Positions 10,996-21,563 of a stretch of DNA of 64,000 nucleotides are shown in pieces. The stretch comes from Bryobacteraceae bacterium (GTDB taxonomy: Bacteria; Acidobacteriota; Terriglobia; Bryobacterales; Bryobacteraceae). Positions within the stretch are counted from its first letter, which is position 1, and each line of letters begins with the position of its first letter. The position numbers and the translations under genes were made by a program. The stretch is taken from positions 3,666,001 through 3,730,000 of the forward strand of contig BPGD01000001.1 in assembly GCA_026002855.1 (NCBI GenBank), given 5' to 3'. The notes beneath the pieces are model-generated. The model saw nothing but the letters and a program-made list of their open reading frames with translations. It was not told where the DNA came from and did no database searches.

Positions 10996-11658
10996 TCAGA
11001 AGACCCGGCGTTTGAGCCGCTCGATCGTAAATTTGGCCGTATCGGCCACGGCCATCACCGTCATCACCCCGGCCTGCACCGGGTCTGTGACCACCAGATC
11101 GGCGGCCTCGGGAACGCTGCCTGCCATGTTGAGGCTGACGACCAGCAGTCCCTGGGCGCGCACTTCGCGCACGGCCTTCTCGATTTCACCGCCCATCAGT
11201 GACCCGGCCAGCACGAGCGCTTTTGCGCGTGGCAACCGCGCCACCGCGCGCACGGCCGCGGCCAGCGGCTTCTCGCCCACCAGGGGGATCGTATCCACGC
11301 TGATGTGTTCGCCGCGGATGTTGTGGCGGTCGGCCTCGCTGATGGCGCCGATGGCCACCTGGCCCACCTGCGCGCCGCCGCCGATGATGATGATGCGCTT
11401 GCCGTAGATCTTCTGGAGGCTGGGCTCCTGGGCCGCGCCGACCACCGCGGGCACGGCGCGCAGCTCCTCGAGCAGCCGCTCCGGCTCGCGCACCTGCTCG
11501 AGCTCGAAATAGATGCGCGAATGGCCGGCCAAGGCGCTGCCGAGCATTTCGACGCTGGCAATGTTGGCGCGGCGCCGGGCAATGACGCCGGTCAGCTCGT
11601 GCAGCACGCCGGGCTCGTCGCGGGCCTCAATGACAATGCCAATGCGTTCCTCGCTCAT
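10996..11658 (-). CDS. ACT-domain regulatory protein (COG2061-like)
   Basis: A 220-residue protein with an N-terminal ACT domain (residues 4-80, [21 protein letters not shown]), which binds small effectors such as amino acids. A C-terminal alpha/beta domain of about 130 residues contains [18 protein letters not shown], which looks like a nucleotide-type glycine loop, and [16 protein letters not shown]. The combination matches COG2061-type predicted allosteric regulators known from methanogens and some bacteria. It starts six bases after the end of kdsC on the same strand, so the two genes form an operon. What it regulates is unknown; a link to amino-acid supply or LPS-sugar flux would be speculation. 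Confidence 0.7.
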   Translation of the reverse strand: MSEERIGIVIEARDEPGVLHELTGVIARRRANIASVEMLGSALAGHSRIYFELEQVREPERLLEELRAVPAVVGAAQEPSLQKIYGKRIIIIGGGAQVGQVAIGAISEADRHNIRGEHISVDTIPLVGEKPLAAAVRAVARLPRAKALVLAGSLMGGEIEKAVREVRAQGLLVVSLNMAGSVPEAADLVVTDPVQAGVMTVMAVADTAKFTIERLKRRVF

Positions 11659-11664
11659 CGTGGC

Positions 11665-12219
11665 TCAGATCACTTCGTAATGGCGCAGGATCTCCTGCCA
11701 GCGGCCCTGCGCGTCCAGAATCAGCTCGGTGGCCTCGCGCACCGCTCCGCTGCCGCCCGGCGCCGAAGTCACATAGTGCGCCATCGCCTTCACTTCCGGC
11801 GTCGCGTTGGCCACGGCGATGGCCAGCCCCACCCGTTTCATGAGAATGGCATCGGTCAGGTCGTCGCCGATGTATGCGATTTCCTCCGGCTGGAGGCCGG
11901 AATCGGCGAGAATTTCCTGGAAAATGGGCAGCTTTTCGGTATTGCCCATGTAGCAATAGGCCATGTGGCTCGTGCGGGCGCGTTCGCGCGTCGAATCGGC
12001 ATCGCGGCCGCTGATGACGCCGGTCCGGATGCCCATCCGGTGCAGCCATTGCAGCGCGATGCCATCCTGCGAATCGAACATTTTCACTTCGAACAGCCCG
12101 CCTTGCGGGCCCGGCACATGGAAATATTTTCCGTCGGTCAGCACGCCGTCGACGTCCATCAGCACCAGGCGGACGCGCGCGGCGCGGCGGCGGATTTCTT
12201 CACTGGTTTTCGGCGGCAT
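11665..12219 (-). CDS. kdsC: KDO-8-phosphate phosphatase (KdsC family HAD)
   Basis: A 184-residue C0-type HAD phosphatase without a cap domain, close to the usual KdsC length of about 180. The catalytic loop is LVLMDVDGVLTDG (nucleophile and acid/base aspartates), followed by SGRD, and by the Mg-binding GDDLTDAILM. KdsC removes phosphate from 3-deoxy-manno-octulosonate-8-phosphate during LPS inner-core synthesis. The family also includes YrbI-like acyl-neuraminate phosphatases, so exact substrate is inferred. The ATG at 12219 is chosen because the longer reading frame (to 12297) adds an unrelated N-terminus that runs into the divergent promoter region of tilS. Confidence 0.82.
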   Translation of the reverse strand: MPPKTSEEIRRRAARVRLVLMDVDGVLTDGKYFHVPGPQGGLFEVKMFDSQDGIALQWLHRMGIRTGVISGRDADSTRERARTSHMAYCYMGNTEKLPIFQEILADSGLQPEEIAYIGDDLTDAILMKRVGLAIAVANATPEVKAMAHYVTSAPGGSGAVREATELILDAQGRWQEILRHYEVI

Positions 12220-12301
12220 CTTCCGTGTGACTGTGCGGTTCAGAAAAAATCGAATCTGGGAGTCCTCTCGGGCTGACCCGGTTCTTCTTGAGCTCAAAGC
12301 C

Positions 12302-12307
12302 TACAAT
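12302..12307 (+). promoter_or_regulatory. -10-like TACAAT before tilS
   Basis: TACAAT (five of six matches to TATAAT) lies eight bases before the GTG start of tilS, in the 96-base divergent gap shared with kdsC. There is no Shine-Dalgarno sequence in front of the GTG. A very short or leaderless transcript is likely. No -35 element is obvious. Confidence 0.4.
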
Positions 12308-12315
12308 GGAAACGG

Positions 12316-13665
12316 GTGCTCGTCGAAAGAGTTCGAGGGACTATTCTCCGTTATAGCATGGCCCCGGAGGGCGCCCGGCTGGGCGTGGCCGTCTCCGGCG
12401 GGGCCGACTCGGTTTTCCTGCTTGAGGCGCTGCGGCGGCTGGGATACGAGCTGCACGTGCTCCATGTGAATCACGGTCTGCGCGGCGCGGAGTCGGACTC
12501 GGACGAACGCTTTGTGCGGGAACTCGCTGCCGCCTACGAACTGCCGCTGACGGTGCACCGCGCCCCGGCGCCCGCGGGCGAGAATCTCGAGCAGGCGCTG
12601 CGCCGCATCCGCTATGAGTTCTTTGGCCGGGCGCTCGCCGAGCACCGTCTGGAGCGAGTCGCCACCGGCCACACCCGGTCTGACCAGGCGGAAACCGTGC
12701 TGCTGCGGCTGGCGCGCGGGGCGGGCGCGCAGGGACTGGCCGGCATCCATCCGGTCACGGGCACGGGCATCATCCGGCCACTGCTTGAAATCGGGCGCGG
12801 CGAGATCCGCGCCTGGCTCCGGTCGCAGGGCCTCGCCTGGCGCGAGGACTCCTCGAATCTCGACCCGCAGTGGCGGCGCAACCGTGTCCGGCAGGAGATC
12901 CTGCCGCTGCTTGCCGCGGCGCTGAATCCGCGAATCGAGGAGATGCTGGCCCGCTCGGCGGCGCTTGCCTGGGAGGATGAGCAGGAGTGGCGCCGCCGCG
13001 TGGCAGCAGTGATGGAAGAGCTTGCCCCCGGCAAGCCGCCGGTGGTTGTGGAAGCGGACTGGCTCCGCCAGCTCGGGCCGGCGCTTGGCCGACGTCTGGT
13101 GCGGCAGTTGCTCTGGCTGGCGGCCGGCCGCAGGATGGGTCTCGCCTTCGAACATCTGGACGCAGTGTGGCGGCTGGCGACCGGGCCGGAGGGGAAGGGA
13201 AGAGTCACGGTTCCTGGGGCCGTGGCCTGGCGCTCGCACGGATGGGTCCGGTTCCAGTCCGCGTCCGGGCGGCTCGGGCCGCCTCCCAGCCCCGTCCTGG
13301 TGACCGCGCCGGGCGAAGTGGTTCTTGGGCGCTGGAGGATCGCCGTCAGCCAGACGCCGGAGCTTCCGGCCGCGGGCCGCTATAATGAGGTCAGCGCGCT
13401 GGCGCCTGGAGCGGCGGAATTTCCTCTGACGGTTCGCGTGCGGCGGCCCGGCGACAGATTCCAGCCTGCGGGCCGGGCAGAGCCCGTGAAACTGAAGGAG
13501 TTGTTCCAACGATCAAAGATCCCCTCATGGGAACGGGCCGAATGGCCGATGGTGGAGGCAGGAGGTCGAATCGTGTGGTGCCGCGGCTTTGGCGTTGCGG
13601 CCTGGGCGGCGCCGGCCCGCGGCGGGACGGCCGGGCTCTGGATTGGCGCCGCGCGGGAGGAATAA
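12316..13665 (+). CDS. tilS: tRNA(Ile)-lysidine synthetase
   Basis: A 449-residue protein with the PP-loop ATPase motif SGGADS near residues 20-25, the segment LHVNHGLRG, and ATGHTRSDQAETVLLRL, all diagnostic of TilS. The middle and C-terminal substrate-binding domains follow, including VRRPGDRFQPAG and KLKELFQRSKIP. TilS converts the wobble cytidine of the CAU-anticodon tRNA to lysidine so that it reads AUA and is charged with isoleucine; it is usually essential. It starts with GTG. The neighbouring order tilS-ftsH is conserved in many bacteria and supports the call. Confidence 0.93.
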   Translation: MLVERVRGTILRYSMAPEGARLGVAVSGGADSVFLLEALRRLGYELHVLHVNHGLRGAESDSDERFVRELAAAYELPLTVHRAPAPAGENLEQALRRIRYEFFGRALAEHRLERVATGHTRSDQAETVLLRLARGAGAQGLAGIHPVTGTGIIRPLLEIGRGEIRAWLRSQGLAWREDSSNLDPQWRRNRVRQEILPLLAAALNPRIEEMLARSAALAWEDEQEWRRRVAAVMEELAPGKPPVVVEADWLRQLGPALGRRLVRQLLWLAAGRRMGLAFEHLDAVWRLATGPEGKGRVTVPGAVAWRSHGWVRFQSASGRLGPPPSPVLVTAPGEVVLGRWRIAVSQTPELPAAGRYNEVSALAPGAAEFPLTVRVRRPGDRFQPAGRAEPVKLKELFQRSKIPSWERAEWPMVEAGGRIVWCRGFGVAAWAAPARGGTAGLWIGAAREE

Positions 13666-13796
13666 CTATCGGTAGCGGAGATGGTTAGGCGCGCATGCGA
13701 TGAATCGGCGGGGCTCGCCCGCGCGTCTGAACTAGTGTAGAGTGCTGAAGTAGGGGCCGCGGTGGCGTCTCCTGGAGGATCGGCGCTGGAGAAAGA

Positions 13797-15727
<1,931 letters not shown>

Positions 15728-15731
<4 letters not shown>

Positions 15732-16360
15732 TCGGACCCTTCCGCCTGTATCTGTTCGACGTCGACGGGACGCTGGTCGATTCGGCTGCCGACATCTGCG
15801 GCGCCGTGCGCGAGGCGCTGGCCGAGGCGGGCGTCGATGGCCTGAGCGAAGCCTACCTGCGCAGCTTCATCGGCCACCATCTGTTCGATCTCTTCCGCGA
15901 AGTTCTGCCGGGCTCCACCGCGGAAGAGCACGAACGGCTCCTTCAGCGCTACCGCCAGATCTACCTGGCCCGCCGGCACGCGTCAACGCGCGTCTACCCC
16001 GGCGTTCGCGAAATGCTGGCCGCGCTGCCCGGATGGAAATCCACTGCCACGACCAAGAGCAGCGAGACGACGCTCCAGGTGCTCGAGCTGTTCGGGCTGG
16101 CCGCATACTTCGACCATGTGCAAGGCACGGATGGATTCCCTTCAAAGCCCGCGCCGGACGTCATCCTGAAATCCCTGGAGAAGTTCGGCGTGGCGCCCGA
16201 GGATTGCCTCCTGGTGGGAGACTCCGCGCCGGACATGGAGGCCGGCCGCCGCGCCGGCGTCCGCACCTGCGCCGTCGGCTGGGGTTACGGCGACCCGGGC
16301 GCCATGGCCGCCCACCAGCCCGACTACTGGATTGCCTCTCCCGCCGAGCTGGTATCATAG
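15728..16360 (+). CDS. HAD-family phosphatase, phosphoglycolate phosphatase-like
   Basis: A 210-residue HAD hydrolase with motif [11 protein letters not shown], an alpha-helical C1 cap (residues 20-85), a degenerate motif [11 protein letters not shown], lysine in GFPSKPAPD and motif [15 protein letters not shown]. This layout matches Gph/PhnX-like small-molecule phosphatases. Phosphoglycolate is the commonest substrate in the group but cannot be confirmed. The GTG start overlaps the ftsH stop, so it is translationally coupled to ftsH; an ATG start is absent nearby. Confidence 0.82.
16350..16358 (+). promoter_or_regulatory. Extended -10 promoter TGGTATCAT before a sugar isomerase
   Basis: TATCAT matches five of six bases of the -10 consensus and is preceded by TGG, giving an extended -10 element. 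It overlaps the last codons of the upstream phosphatase and sits 20 bases before the ATG at 16379. A poor TTGCCT lies 15 bases further upstream. Confidence 0.4.
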
Positions 16361-16378
16361 CGGGCGGAAGAGACGACC

Positions 16379-17251
16379 ATGCAGATCTCCCGCAGAACCC
16401 TGTTTTCCACGTTTGCCGCCGCGCCGCTGGCCGCGGCCGCCCCCGCGCCCGGCCGCTTCAAGGTCTCGCTGGCCGAGTGGTCCATTCACCGCCTCATCCA
16501 GCAGGGCAAGGCGACCAACCTCGATTTTCCCCGCATCGCCCGCGAGAACGACTGCGAGGGACTGGAGTTCGTCAACACGCTCTGGGGCTCCCCGACGGCC
16601 GGCTACATCGCGCGCCTGAAGAAGCGCATCGCGGAGACAAACACGAAAGCGGTGCTCATCATGGTGGACGACGAGGGCCAGCTTGGCCACTCGGATCCGG
16701 CCGTCCGGCGCAAGGCGGTGAAAAACCACTACAAGTGGGTGGACATCGCCGCCGAACTCGGCTGCCACTCCATCCGCACCAACATGCACTCCAACGTGAC
16801 GCCGAAGACGCCGGCCGAAAACGAAACGGTGCTCGGCTACTGCGCCGACAGCTTCCGCGCCCTGTGCGACTATGCGCGTCAGGCGGGCATCTCGATTCTC
16901 ATCGAAAATCATTGGGGTCTGTCCTCCGATCCGGACGCCGTCATCGCGCTGATCCAGAAAGTGAACCTGCCCAACTTCGGCACACTACCCGATTTCGGCA
17001 ATTTCCCGCCTGAAATCGACAAATACCAGGCGGTGGCCAAGCTCGCCCGCTACGCCAGGGGCATGAGCTTCAAGTGCTACTTCGAAGGGCCGGAGGCGAG
17101 CGAGAACCGCTACGACTTCCAGCGCATGATGAAGGTGGTCGAGGATTCGCCCTATTCGGGCTATATCGGCATCGAATACGAGGGCAGCAAGCTCGCCGAG
17201 CTGGAGGGCATTGCGCGCGCCCGCAAGCTGCTGCGCGACTACGGCATCTGA
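16379..17251 (+). CDS. Exported sugar-phosphate isomerase/epimerase-like TIM-barrel protein
   Basis: A 290-residue xylose-isomerase-like TIM-barrel protein. The N-terminus MQISRRTLFSTFAAAPLAAA carries a twin-arginine (RR) motif and a hydrophobic stretch with an alanine-rich cleavage zone, indicating Tat export. Barrel motifs include CEGLEFVNTLWG, SIRTNMHSN, ILIENHWGLSSDP (metal-binding Glu and His) and GYIGIEYEGSKL. Such Tat-exported AP-endonuclease-2-family proteins are abundant in soil Acidobacteriota and Planctomycetes, and most have unproved sugar substrates. It ends 35 bases before a strong intrinsic terminator, which closes the ftsH-side transcript. Confidence 0.8.
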   Translation: MQISRRTLFSTFAAAPLAAAAPAPGRFKVSLAEWSIHRLIQQGKATNLDFPRIARENDCEGLEFVNTLWGSPTAGYIARLKKRIAETNTKAVLIMVDDEGQLGHSDPAVRRKAVKNHYKWVDIAAELGCHSIRTNMHSNVTPKTPAENETVLGYCADSFRALCDYARQAGISILIENHWGLSSDPDAVIALIQKVNLPNFGTLPDFGNFPPEIDKYQAVAKLARYARGMSFKCYFEGPEASENRYDFQRMMKVVEDSPYSGYIGIEYEGSKLAELEGIARARKLLRDYGI

Positions 17252-17285
17252 GTCCCGGCGGGCCGCTGAAAACCTGACCTGACTG

Positions 17286-17320
17286 GCGCCATGCCGCCGC
17301 CGGCGTGGCGCTTTCTTTTC
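17286..17320 (+). terminator. Rho-independent terminator
   Basis: An 11-bp stem (17286-17296 pairs with 17301-17311, one G-U pair) with a four-base loop CCGC is followed at once by the T-rich run TTTCTTTT. This is the clearest intrinsic terminator in the window and ends the transcript of the TIM-barrel gene. Confidence 0.85.
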
Positions 17321-17552
17321 AGGGTTTGCCCTGAATTGGCGCTTGAATTTGCCCTAGATTCGCCGCAGATGCCGGCTTCAGTGTAGACTCTCCACTCCGT
17401 TCCCGCGATAGTAAGGGCAGAGCATGATCGGCGATGTCCGGAGTGCAGCCAGGCCGGGCAGGCATGGGCGCCGCCCGTGTCTGCCCAGTATAAGGGTTCA
17501 GGTTCCGGCGCCTCCGGCGATTTGCCGGCAATTCTGGCAAGGAGGGATTCCG
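17321..17552 (+). other. Leader region of the Tad-type pilin operon
   Basis: No gene is evident. The stretch holds two copies of TTTGCCCT (17325-17332 and 17348-17355, 23 bases apart), a possible -10 TAGACT at about 17393, and AAGGAGGG at 17539-17546 serving the ATG at 17553. A long untranslated leader of about 150 bases is therefore possible. Confidence 0.45.
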
Positions 17553-18632
17553 ATGCGGGACGTGAGGCTGAGACAGGCAAGGCGAAAGGGCTTCGCGCTG
17601 GTGATGACCGCCATCTGCATCATTGTTCTGATCGGGATGATGGGGCTGACGGTCGATCTGGGACGCGCGTTCATCGTGAAGAACGAGGCGCAGGCATTCA
17701 CCGACGCGGCTGCGCTGGCGGCGGCCATCCAGCTGAACGGCAGTGCAAAGGGGATTTTGAATGCGCAGGCGGTGGTCGCGTCGATGATCAGCAACAACAA
17801 GTGGCAGTTCAACAAGAAGACGTTTTCGAATGTGCTGCTCGAGTTCAGTGCGGACAAGAACGTTTGGTATCAAAATCCTCCTTCCCCCGGCAACATCAAG
17901 TACGCGCGCGTCACGGCCACGGTCAACAGCCTGCCGTCGTACTTCGTGCCGGTGGTCAATGCCTCGCGGCTGATGACGATCCGGGCCCGGTCGATGGCCG
18001 GGTCCGAGCTTCCCACCTCGTTCCCGCAGGGCGCGTTTCCTTTCGCGCCCATTGCCAAGAACGCAAACGATCCCAACTTCGGCTATAACTTCGGCGACGA
18101 GCTGACGCTGCTGTGGCCTTCCAGCATCGGCAGCAATGGGCCGGTGAAGATGAACAACCTCTGCAAAGCCGACCAGAACCTGGCTTCGCTGGCGGCCGTG
18201 CAGGCCGGCACTACTGCGGATCGCGGCTACATCATGGAGACGAGCGCGTCCGCCATTGCCGCGGCCATCGAAGACGACCGCATGGATTACACGGTCTCTC
18301 TCGGGATGCCGGTCAGCCGGTCCGGCGGCGTCAAGACCACCGACGTCAAGCAGAGCCTGGCCGCACGGGTTGCCCAGGACTCGCTGCCGAATGAGAAGGA
18401 CTACAACAGATATCTGGCCAACCATGATCCTTCGCCGATGCGCCGGGTGGTGATTGTACCGATCATCGGCGACGCGGTGAATGCGGTCGTTGTTGGCTTC
18501 GCCAAGGTCTTTCTGCCGCCCACCCAGCCGCCCAATCCGAACGATGCAAAGTGCGCGATGTACATCGGTCCGGCCACCGGCCCCGTAGGCAACATTGCCA
18601 CCGGGGCCAATCTGGTCCGGCTGCTGGAATGA
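17553..18632 (+). CDS. TadG-like pilus assembly / Flp pseudopilin family protein
   Basis: A 359-residue protein starting at an ATG seven bases after AAGGAGGG. The N-terminus is basic (MRDVRLRQARRKG) and leads into a single hydrophobic helix, ALVMTAICIIVLIGMMGLTV, followed by DLGRAFIVKNEAQAFTDAAALAAA. This is the signature of the Tad/TadG N-terminal domain, which anchors proteins of Flp-type pili. The remainder is a predicted extracytoplasmic domain with no clear motif; it lacks an obvious VWA metal site. Two TadE-like genes follow immediately, forming a three-gene unit without the tadABC motor genes, which must lie elsewhere if the system is functional. Confidence 0.75.
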   Translation: MRDVRLRQARRKGFALVMTAICIIVLIGMMGLTVDLGRAFIVKNEAQAFTDAAALAAAIQLNGSAKGILNAQAVVASMISNNKWQFNKKTFSNVLLEFSADKNVWYQNPPSPGNIKYARVTATVNSLPSYFVPVVNASRLMTIRARSMAGSELPTSFPQGAFPFAPIAKNANDPNFGYNFGDELTLLWPSSIGSNGPVKMNNLCKADQNLASLAAVQAGTTADRGYIMETSASAIAAAIEDDRMDYTVSLGMPVSRSGGVKTTDVKQSLAARVAQDSLPNEKDYNRYLANHDPSPMRRVVIVPIIGDAVNAVVVGFAKVFLPPTQPPNPNDAKCAMYIGPATGPVGNIATGANLVRLLE

Positions 18633-18635
18633 GCA

Positions 18636-19109
18636 ATGAGGAAAGTCATGCGGAAGAGGCAACGCGGCAACGCCTTCATTGAATTCGCCATGGCCGCCGG
18701 CATCCTGCTGCCGGTGATGATGGGCACTTTCCAGTTTGGCTATACGTTTTACACCTACAACCTGCTCCAGTCGGCCGTTTCCAACGGCGGCCGCTACGCG
18801 GCCTACCGCACGTACCGTTGTCTGGCGGGCCAGACCGACGTGGCGAAGTTCAAACAGGCGGTGCAGAACATGGCCGTCTATGGCACGCCCTCGCCGCCGG
18901 CCTCGGCTGTGCCCGTCGTGAAGGGCCTCAAGCCGTCTGACATCGAAGTGATCGTCACCCTCGCCTCCACACAGGTGCCCACCGCCGTGACCGTGCGGGT
19001 GAAAAGCTTCCGTGTCAACGGCATCTTCGGGAAATACACGTTCAATGGCTACCCGACCTACACGGTGCCTTACCTGGGACGCTATGCGCCAGAAGAAGCA
19101 GAACCCTGA
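18636..19109 (+). CDS. TadE-like pseudopilin
   Basis: A 157-residue protein three bases after the TadG-like stop. The N-terminus MRKVMRKRQRGNAFIEFAMA has the short basic leader, glycine and glutamate at +5 typical of type-IV/TadE prepilins cleaved by a TadV-type peptidase, followed by a hydrophobic helix (AAGILLPVMMGTFQFGYTF). The C-terminal half is a small beta-rich extracellular domain. A second in-frame ATG occurs at 18648. The end overlaps the next TadE-like gene by 26 bases. Confidence 0.75.
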   Translation: MRKVMRKRQRGNAFIEFAMAAGILLPVMMGTFQFGYTFYTYNLLQSAVSNGGRYAAYRTYRCLAGQTDVAKFKQAVQNMAVYGTPSPPASAVPVVKGLKPSDIEVIVTLASTQVPTAVTVRVKSFRVNGIFGKYTFNGYPTYTVPYLGRYAPEEAEP

Positions 19110-19536
19110 CATCGGCCATGCCAGACGCGGCCAGGCGCTGGTGGAAGCCGCCCTGATCCTGTTCATCGTGATCTCCACGGTCATCGCGATCATGGACTTC
19201 TCCCAGCTCCTGTTCACGCACCAACTGCTGGTGGAGCGCTCGCGCATGGCGTTGCGCTGGGGGATGATCCACAAATGGGACGGCACAGGCGACCAGATCG
19301 CCAACCTGGTAGTGTATGGCAAAACCTCCGGCGGCACCGGTCCCGGCGTGCTCGGGCTCACCCGCGCCAACGTGCAGGTGACTTATACGCCGGGCACGGT
19401 GGCCAATCCCAACGACGCCCGCCTGCGCGTTGCCATCGTGAATTACGACTACCGCTTCTTTACGCCGTTCATCGCCGGCAAGTTCCGCAACAACTTCGCC
19501 GTCGTCGAGACTGCGCCATATCTGTACGTGGAGTAA
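19084..19536 (+). CDS. Second TadE-like pseudopilin
   Basis: A 150-residue paralogue of the preceding gene. The N-terminus contains ARRGQALVEAALILFIVIST, again with G-x4-E and a hydrophobic helix, which is the TadE prepilin signature. It overlaps the upstream gene by 26 bases in another frame, so translation is probably coupled. The ATG at 19084 is preferred over 19012 because the extra N-terminus would be an out-of-frame copy of the upstream coding sequence and would displace the leader peptide. Confidence 0.75.
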   Translation: MRQKKQNPDIGHARRGQALVEAALILFIVISTVIAIMDFSQLLFTHQLLVERSRMALRWGMIHKWDGTGDQIANLVVYGKTSGGTGPGVLGLTRANVQVTYTPGTVANPNDARLRVAIVNYDYRFFTPFIAGKFRNNFAVVETAPYLYVE

Positions 19537-19579
19537 CCGTGCCCCGGCTGGCCGGCCTTTCGATGAACATGCGCTCCGT

Positions 19580-20923
19580 TCATTCCGTCGTTGCGCGCAG
19601 CTCGTCTCGCCGTAGCCGGATCTGAAGCTTCGTGCCCGGGGGCGCGTCGCGCGCCTCGCGGACGATGGTTCCATCGGTCCGCTTCACGATCGCATAGCCG
19701 CGCTCGAGCACGTTCAGCGGGCTGAGAGCCTCCAGCCGGGCCCGGGCCAGCGCCGTGCGCTGCTTCGCCCGGTCCAGATGCCGCCGCACGCTTTCCGGGA
19801 GGCGTGGCGCCAGCGTCTCCAGCCGCAGCCGCGCCTGGTGAAGCAGGTTCCGCATGCGCTCGGCGGCGCGCCGGTCGAGCTGGTCCAGTGCGGCACGCGC
19901 TGTGGAGAGCCGCGCCCTCGGGTCGCCCCGCCGCAGGCGCTGGTCCAGTTCATCCAGCGACTGCCAGGCCAGCGCCACGCGGCGGCGGATGAGCGTGGCG
20001 GCGCGGTCCACGCCGCGCTCCTGGAGGCGATGGCGCGCGGTGCTCCAGTGAAGCTGCATGGCGCGCCAGGCGCGCCGCAGCAGGCTGGCGAGGTTCTCGA
20101 GCAGGTCGGCGCGGTTCTTCACCACCAGCTCGGCTGCGGCCGAAGGCGTGGGGGCCCGCAAGTCGGCGACAAAGTCGGCGATGGTAAAGTCCGTCTCGTG
20201 GCCCACGGCGCTGACCACCGGCACCGGGCAGGACGCAATGGCGCGCGCCACCGCTTCTTCGTTGAAGGCCCACAGGTCTTCGAGCGAGCCGCCGCCGCGG
20301 CCGACGATCACCACGTCGGCCCAGGGGTGCTCGGAGAAATAGCGGATGCCTTCGACGATCCCTTCCACCGCGCCCTCGCCCTGCACCACCGTCGGGTACA
20401 GCCGGATGTGCAGCCCGGGAAAGCGCCGCCCGAGGATGTTCAGCATGTCCTGGATCACCGCTCCCTGGGGCGAGGTCACGATGCCGATGCGCCGCGGATA
20501 AGGCGGCAGCGGACGCTTCCGCGCCGGGTCGAACAGCCCTTCGGCAGCCAGCTTCTGTTTGAGCTGCTCGAAGGCCACCTGCAAGGCGCCCGCCCCCTGC
20601 GGCTCGAGCGAGGTGACGATCAACTGATACTCGCCGCGTTCCTGCCGGACTTCCACCGCGCCGCGCGCCACCACCGCCATGCCATCGGCGGGCGTGAACT
20701 TCAGGTACCTCAGCACCTGCCGGAACAGCACGCAGCGGATCTGCGCGCCGTTGTCCTTCAGCGTAAAGTAGGCGTGCCCGGAGGTCCACACCTTGTAGCC
20801 GGAAATCTCGCCCATCACGCGCACGTCATCGAAATGCGCCGACAGCACGCGGTGGATGGCTGCCGTCAGGCTGGTCACCGTGTAGATCTTCGGCTCGACT
20901 CCGAACAGTTCCTGTTGCGCCAT
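19580..20923 (-). CDS. xseA: Exodeoxyribonuclease VII large subunit
   Basis: A 447-residue protein of the expected length (E. coli XseA is 456). It has an N-terminal OB-fold (TVTSLTAAIHRVLSAHF...VMGEISGYKVWTSGHAYFTLKD), the catalytic core with RPLPPYPRRIGIVTSPQGA, DVVIVGRGGGS and VVSAVGHETDFTIADFVADLRAPTPSAAAE, and a long coiled-coil C-terminal part that binds the small subunit. The enzyme degrades single-stranded DNA bidirectionally. The ATG at 20923 is chosen; the longer frame to 21145 runs across the divergent gene start. No xseB is seen next to it. Confidence 0.95.
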   Translation of the reverse strand: MAQQELFGVEPKIYTVTSLTAAIHRVLSAHFDDVRVMGEISGYKVWTSGHAYFTLKDNGAQIRCVLFRQVLRYLKFTPADGMAVVARGAVEVRQERGEYQLIVTSLEPQGAGALQVAFEQLKQKLAAEGLFDPARKRPLPPYPRRIGIVTSPQGAVIQDMLNILGRRFPGLHIRLYPTVVQGEGAVEGIVEGIRYFSEHPWADVVIVGRGGGSLEDLWAFNEEAVARAIASCPVPVVSAVGHETDFTIADFVADLRAPTPSAAAELVVKNRADLLENLASLLRRAWRAMQLHWSTARHRLQERGVDRAATLIRRRVALAWQSLDELDQRLRRGDPRARLSTARAALDQLDRRAAERMRNLLHQARLRLETLAPRLPESVRRHLDRAKQRTALARARLEALSPLNVLERGYAIVKRTDGTIVREARDAPPGTKLQIRLRRDELRATTE

Positions 20924-20981
20924 CCGTGTTAACAGCCTCTCACATCGGCGCGGCGGTTGCCGCACGCCCGGAGGCTTCAGT

Positions 20982-21563
20982 ATGATTCCGTCAAACCAGA
21001 CAGGAGGTGCGAGTCTGAAACGCCGAACATTTCTGGCCGGAAGCGCCGTGGCGGTGACGGCCTGCGGCCGCAGGCCTTCGGCCGCGCCGGGGTACCGCTT
21101 CCTGACATCTGCCGAGGTCGAGACGCTCGGCGCGTGGGTGGACACGCTGATCCCGCCCGATGAAGACCCGGGCGCGCGCGAGGCGGGCGTCGTCCATTAC
21201 ATCGATCTTCAGCTCACGCGCTGGTTCCGGAAGCATCAGTCCGACTACCGCGCCGCGCTCGCCGCCATCCACCGCTGGGCGCGCGAGGCACGCTCGATGC
21301 CCTTCGCCTCGCTGCCGCCGGCCGTGCGCGAGGAGATGCTGGCCCGGATGGAAAAAGGCGAGGCGCCGCGCGCGTATTTCGCCGACGGCGGCCGGGCGGC
21401 CTTTGAGCTCGTGCTCGCCCACGCCATGCAGGGCTATTATGGCAACCCGCGCCATGGCGGCAACCGCGGCTACGCGTCATGGAAGATGATCGGCGTGCCG
21501 CCCATGCCGGTGCGCGGCCGCGAGCACTACGCGGCCCAGGAGACCTTCCCGGAGAAGAGCTGA
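20982..21563 (+). CDS. Gluconate 2-dehydrogenase subunit-3-like (Tat/lipoprotein) protein
   Basis: A 193-residue small subunit of a GMC-type dehydrogenase. The N-terminus contains KRRTFLAGSAVAVTACG, a twin-arginine motif followed by a hydrophobic stretch and a lipobox-like TACG, so it is exported, possibly as a lipoprotein. The body has FLTSAEVETLGAWVDTLIPPDE and the C-terminal GNPRHGGNRGYASWKMIG, both typical of the gluconate dehydrogenase gamma family. The ATG at 20982 is preceded by GGAGG (20970-20974). A second ribosome-binding site AGGAGGT at 21002-21008 points to an in-frame CTG at 21015, giving two plausible starts. The stop overlaps the flavoprotein ATG (TGATG). Confidence 0.8.
   Translation: MIPSNQTGGASLKRRTFLAGSAVAVTACGRRPSAAPGYRFLTSAEVETLGAWVDTLIPPDEDPGAREAGVVHYIDLQLTRWFRKHQSDYRAALAAIHRWAREARSMPFASLPPAVREEMLARMEKGEAPRAYFADGGRAAFELVLAHAMQGYYGNPRHGGNRGYASWKMIGVPPMPVRGREHYAAQETFPEKS

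Noticed and set aside
17325-17360. Possible sigma-54 promoter TTGGCGC...TTTGC before the Tad genes
   Set aside because: The distance between the GG and GC elements is 11 bases rather than 10, which sigma-54 does not tolerate well.
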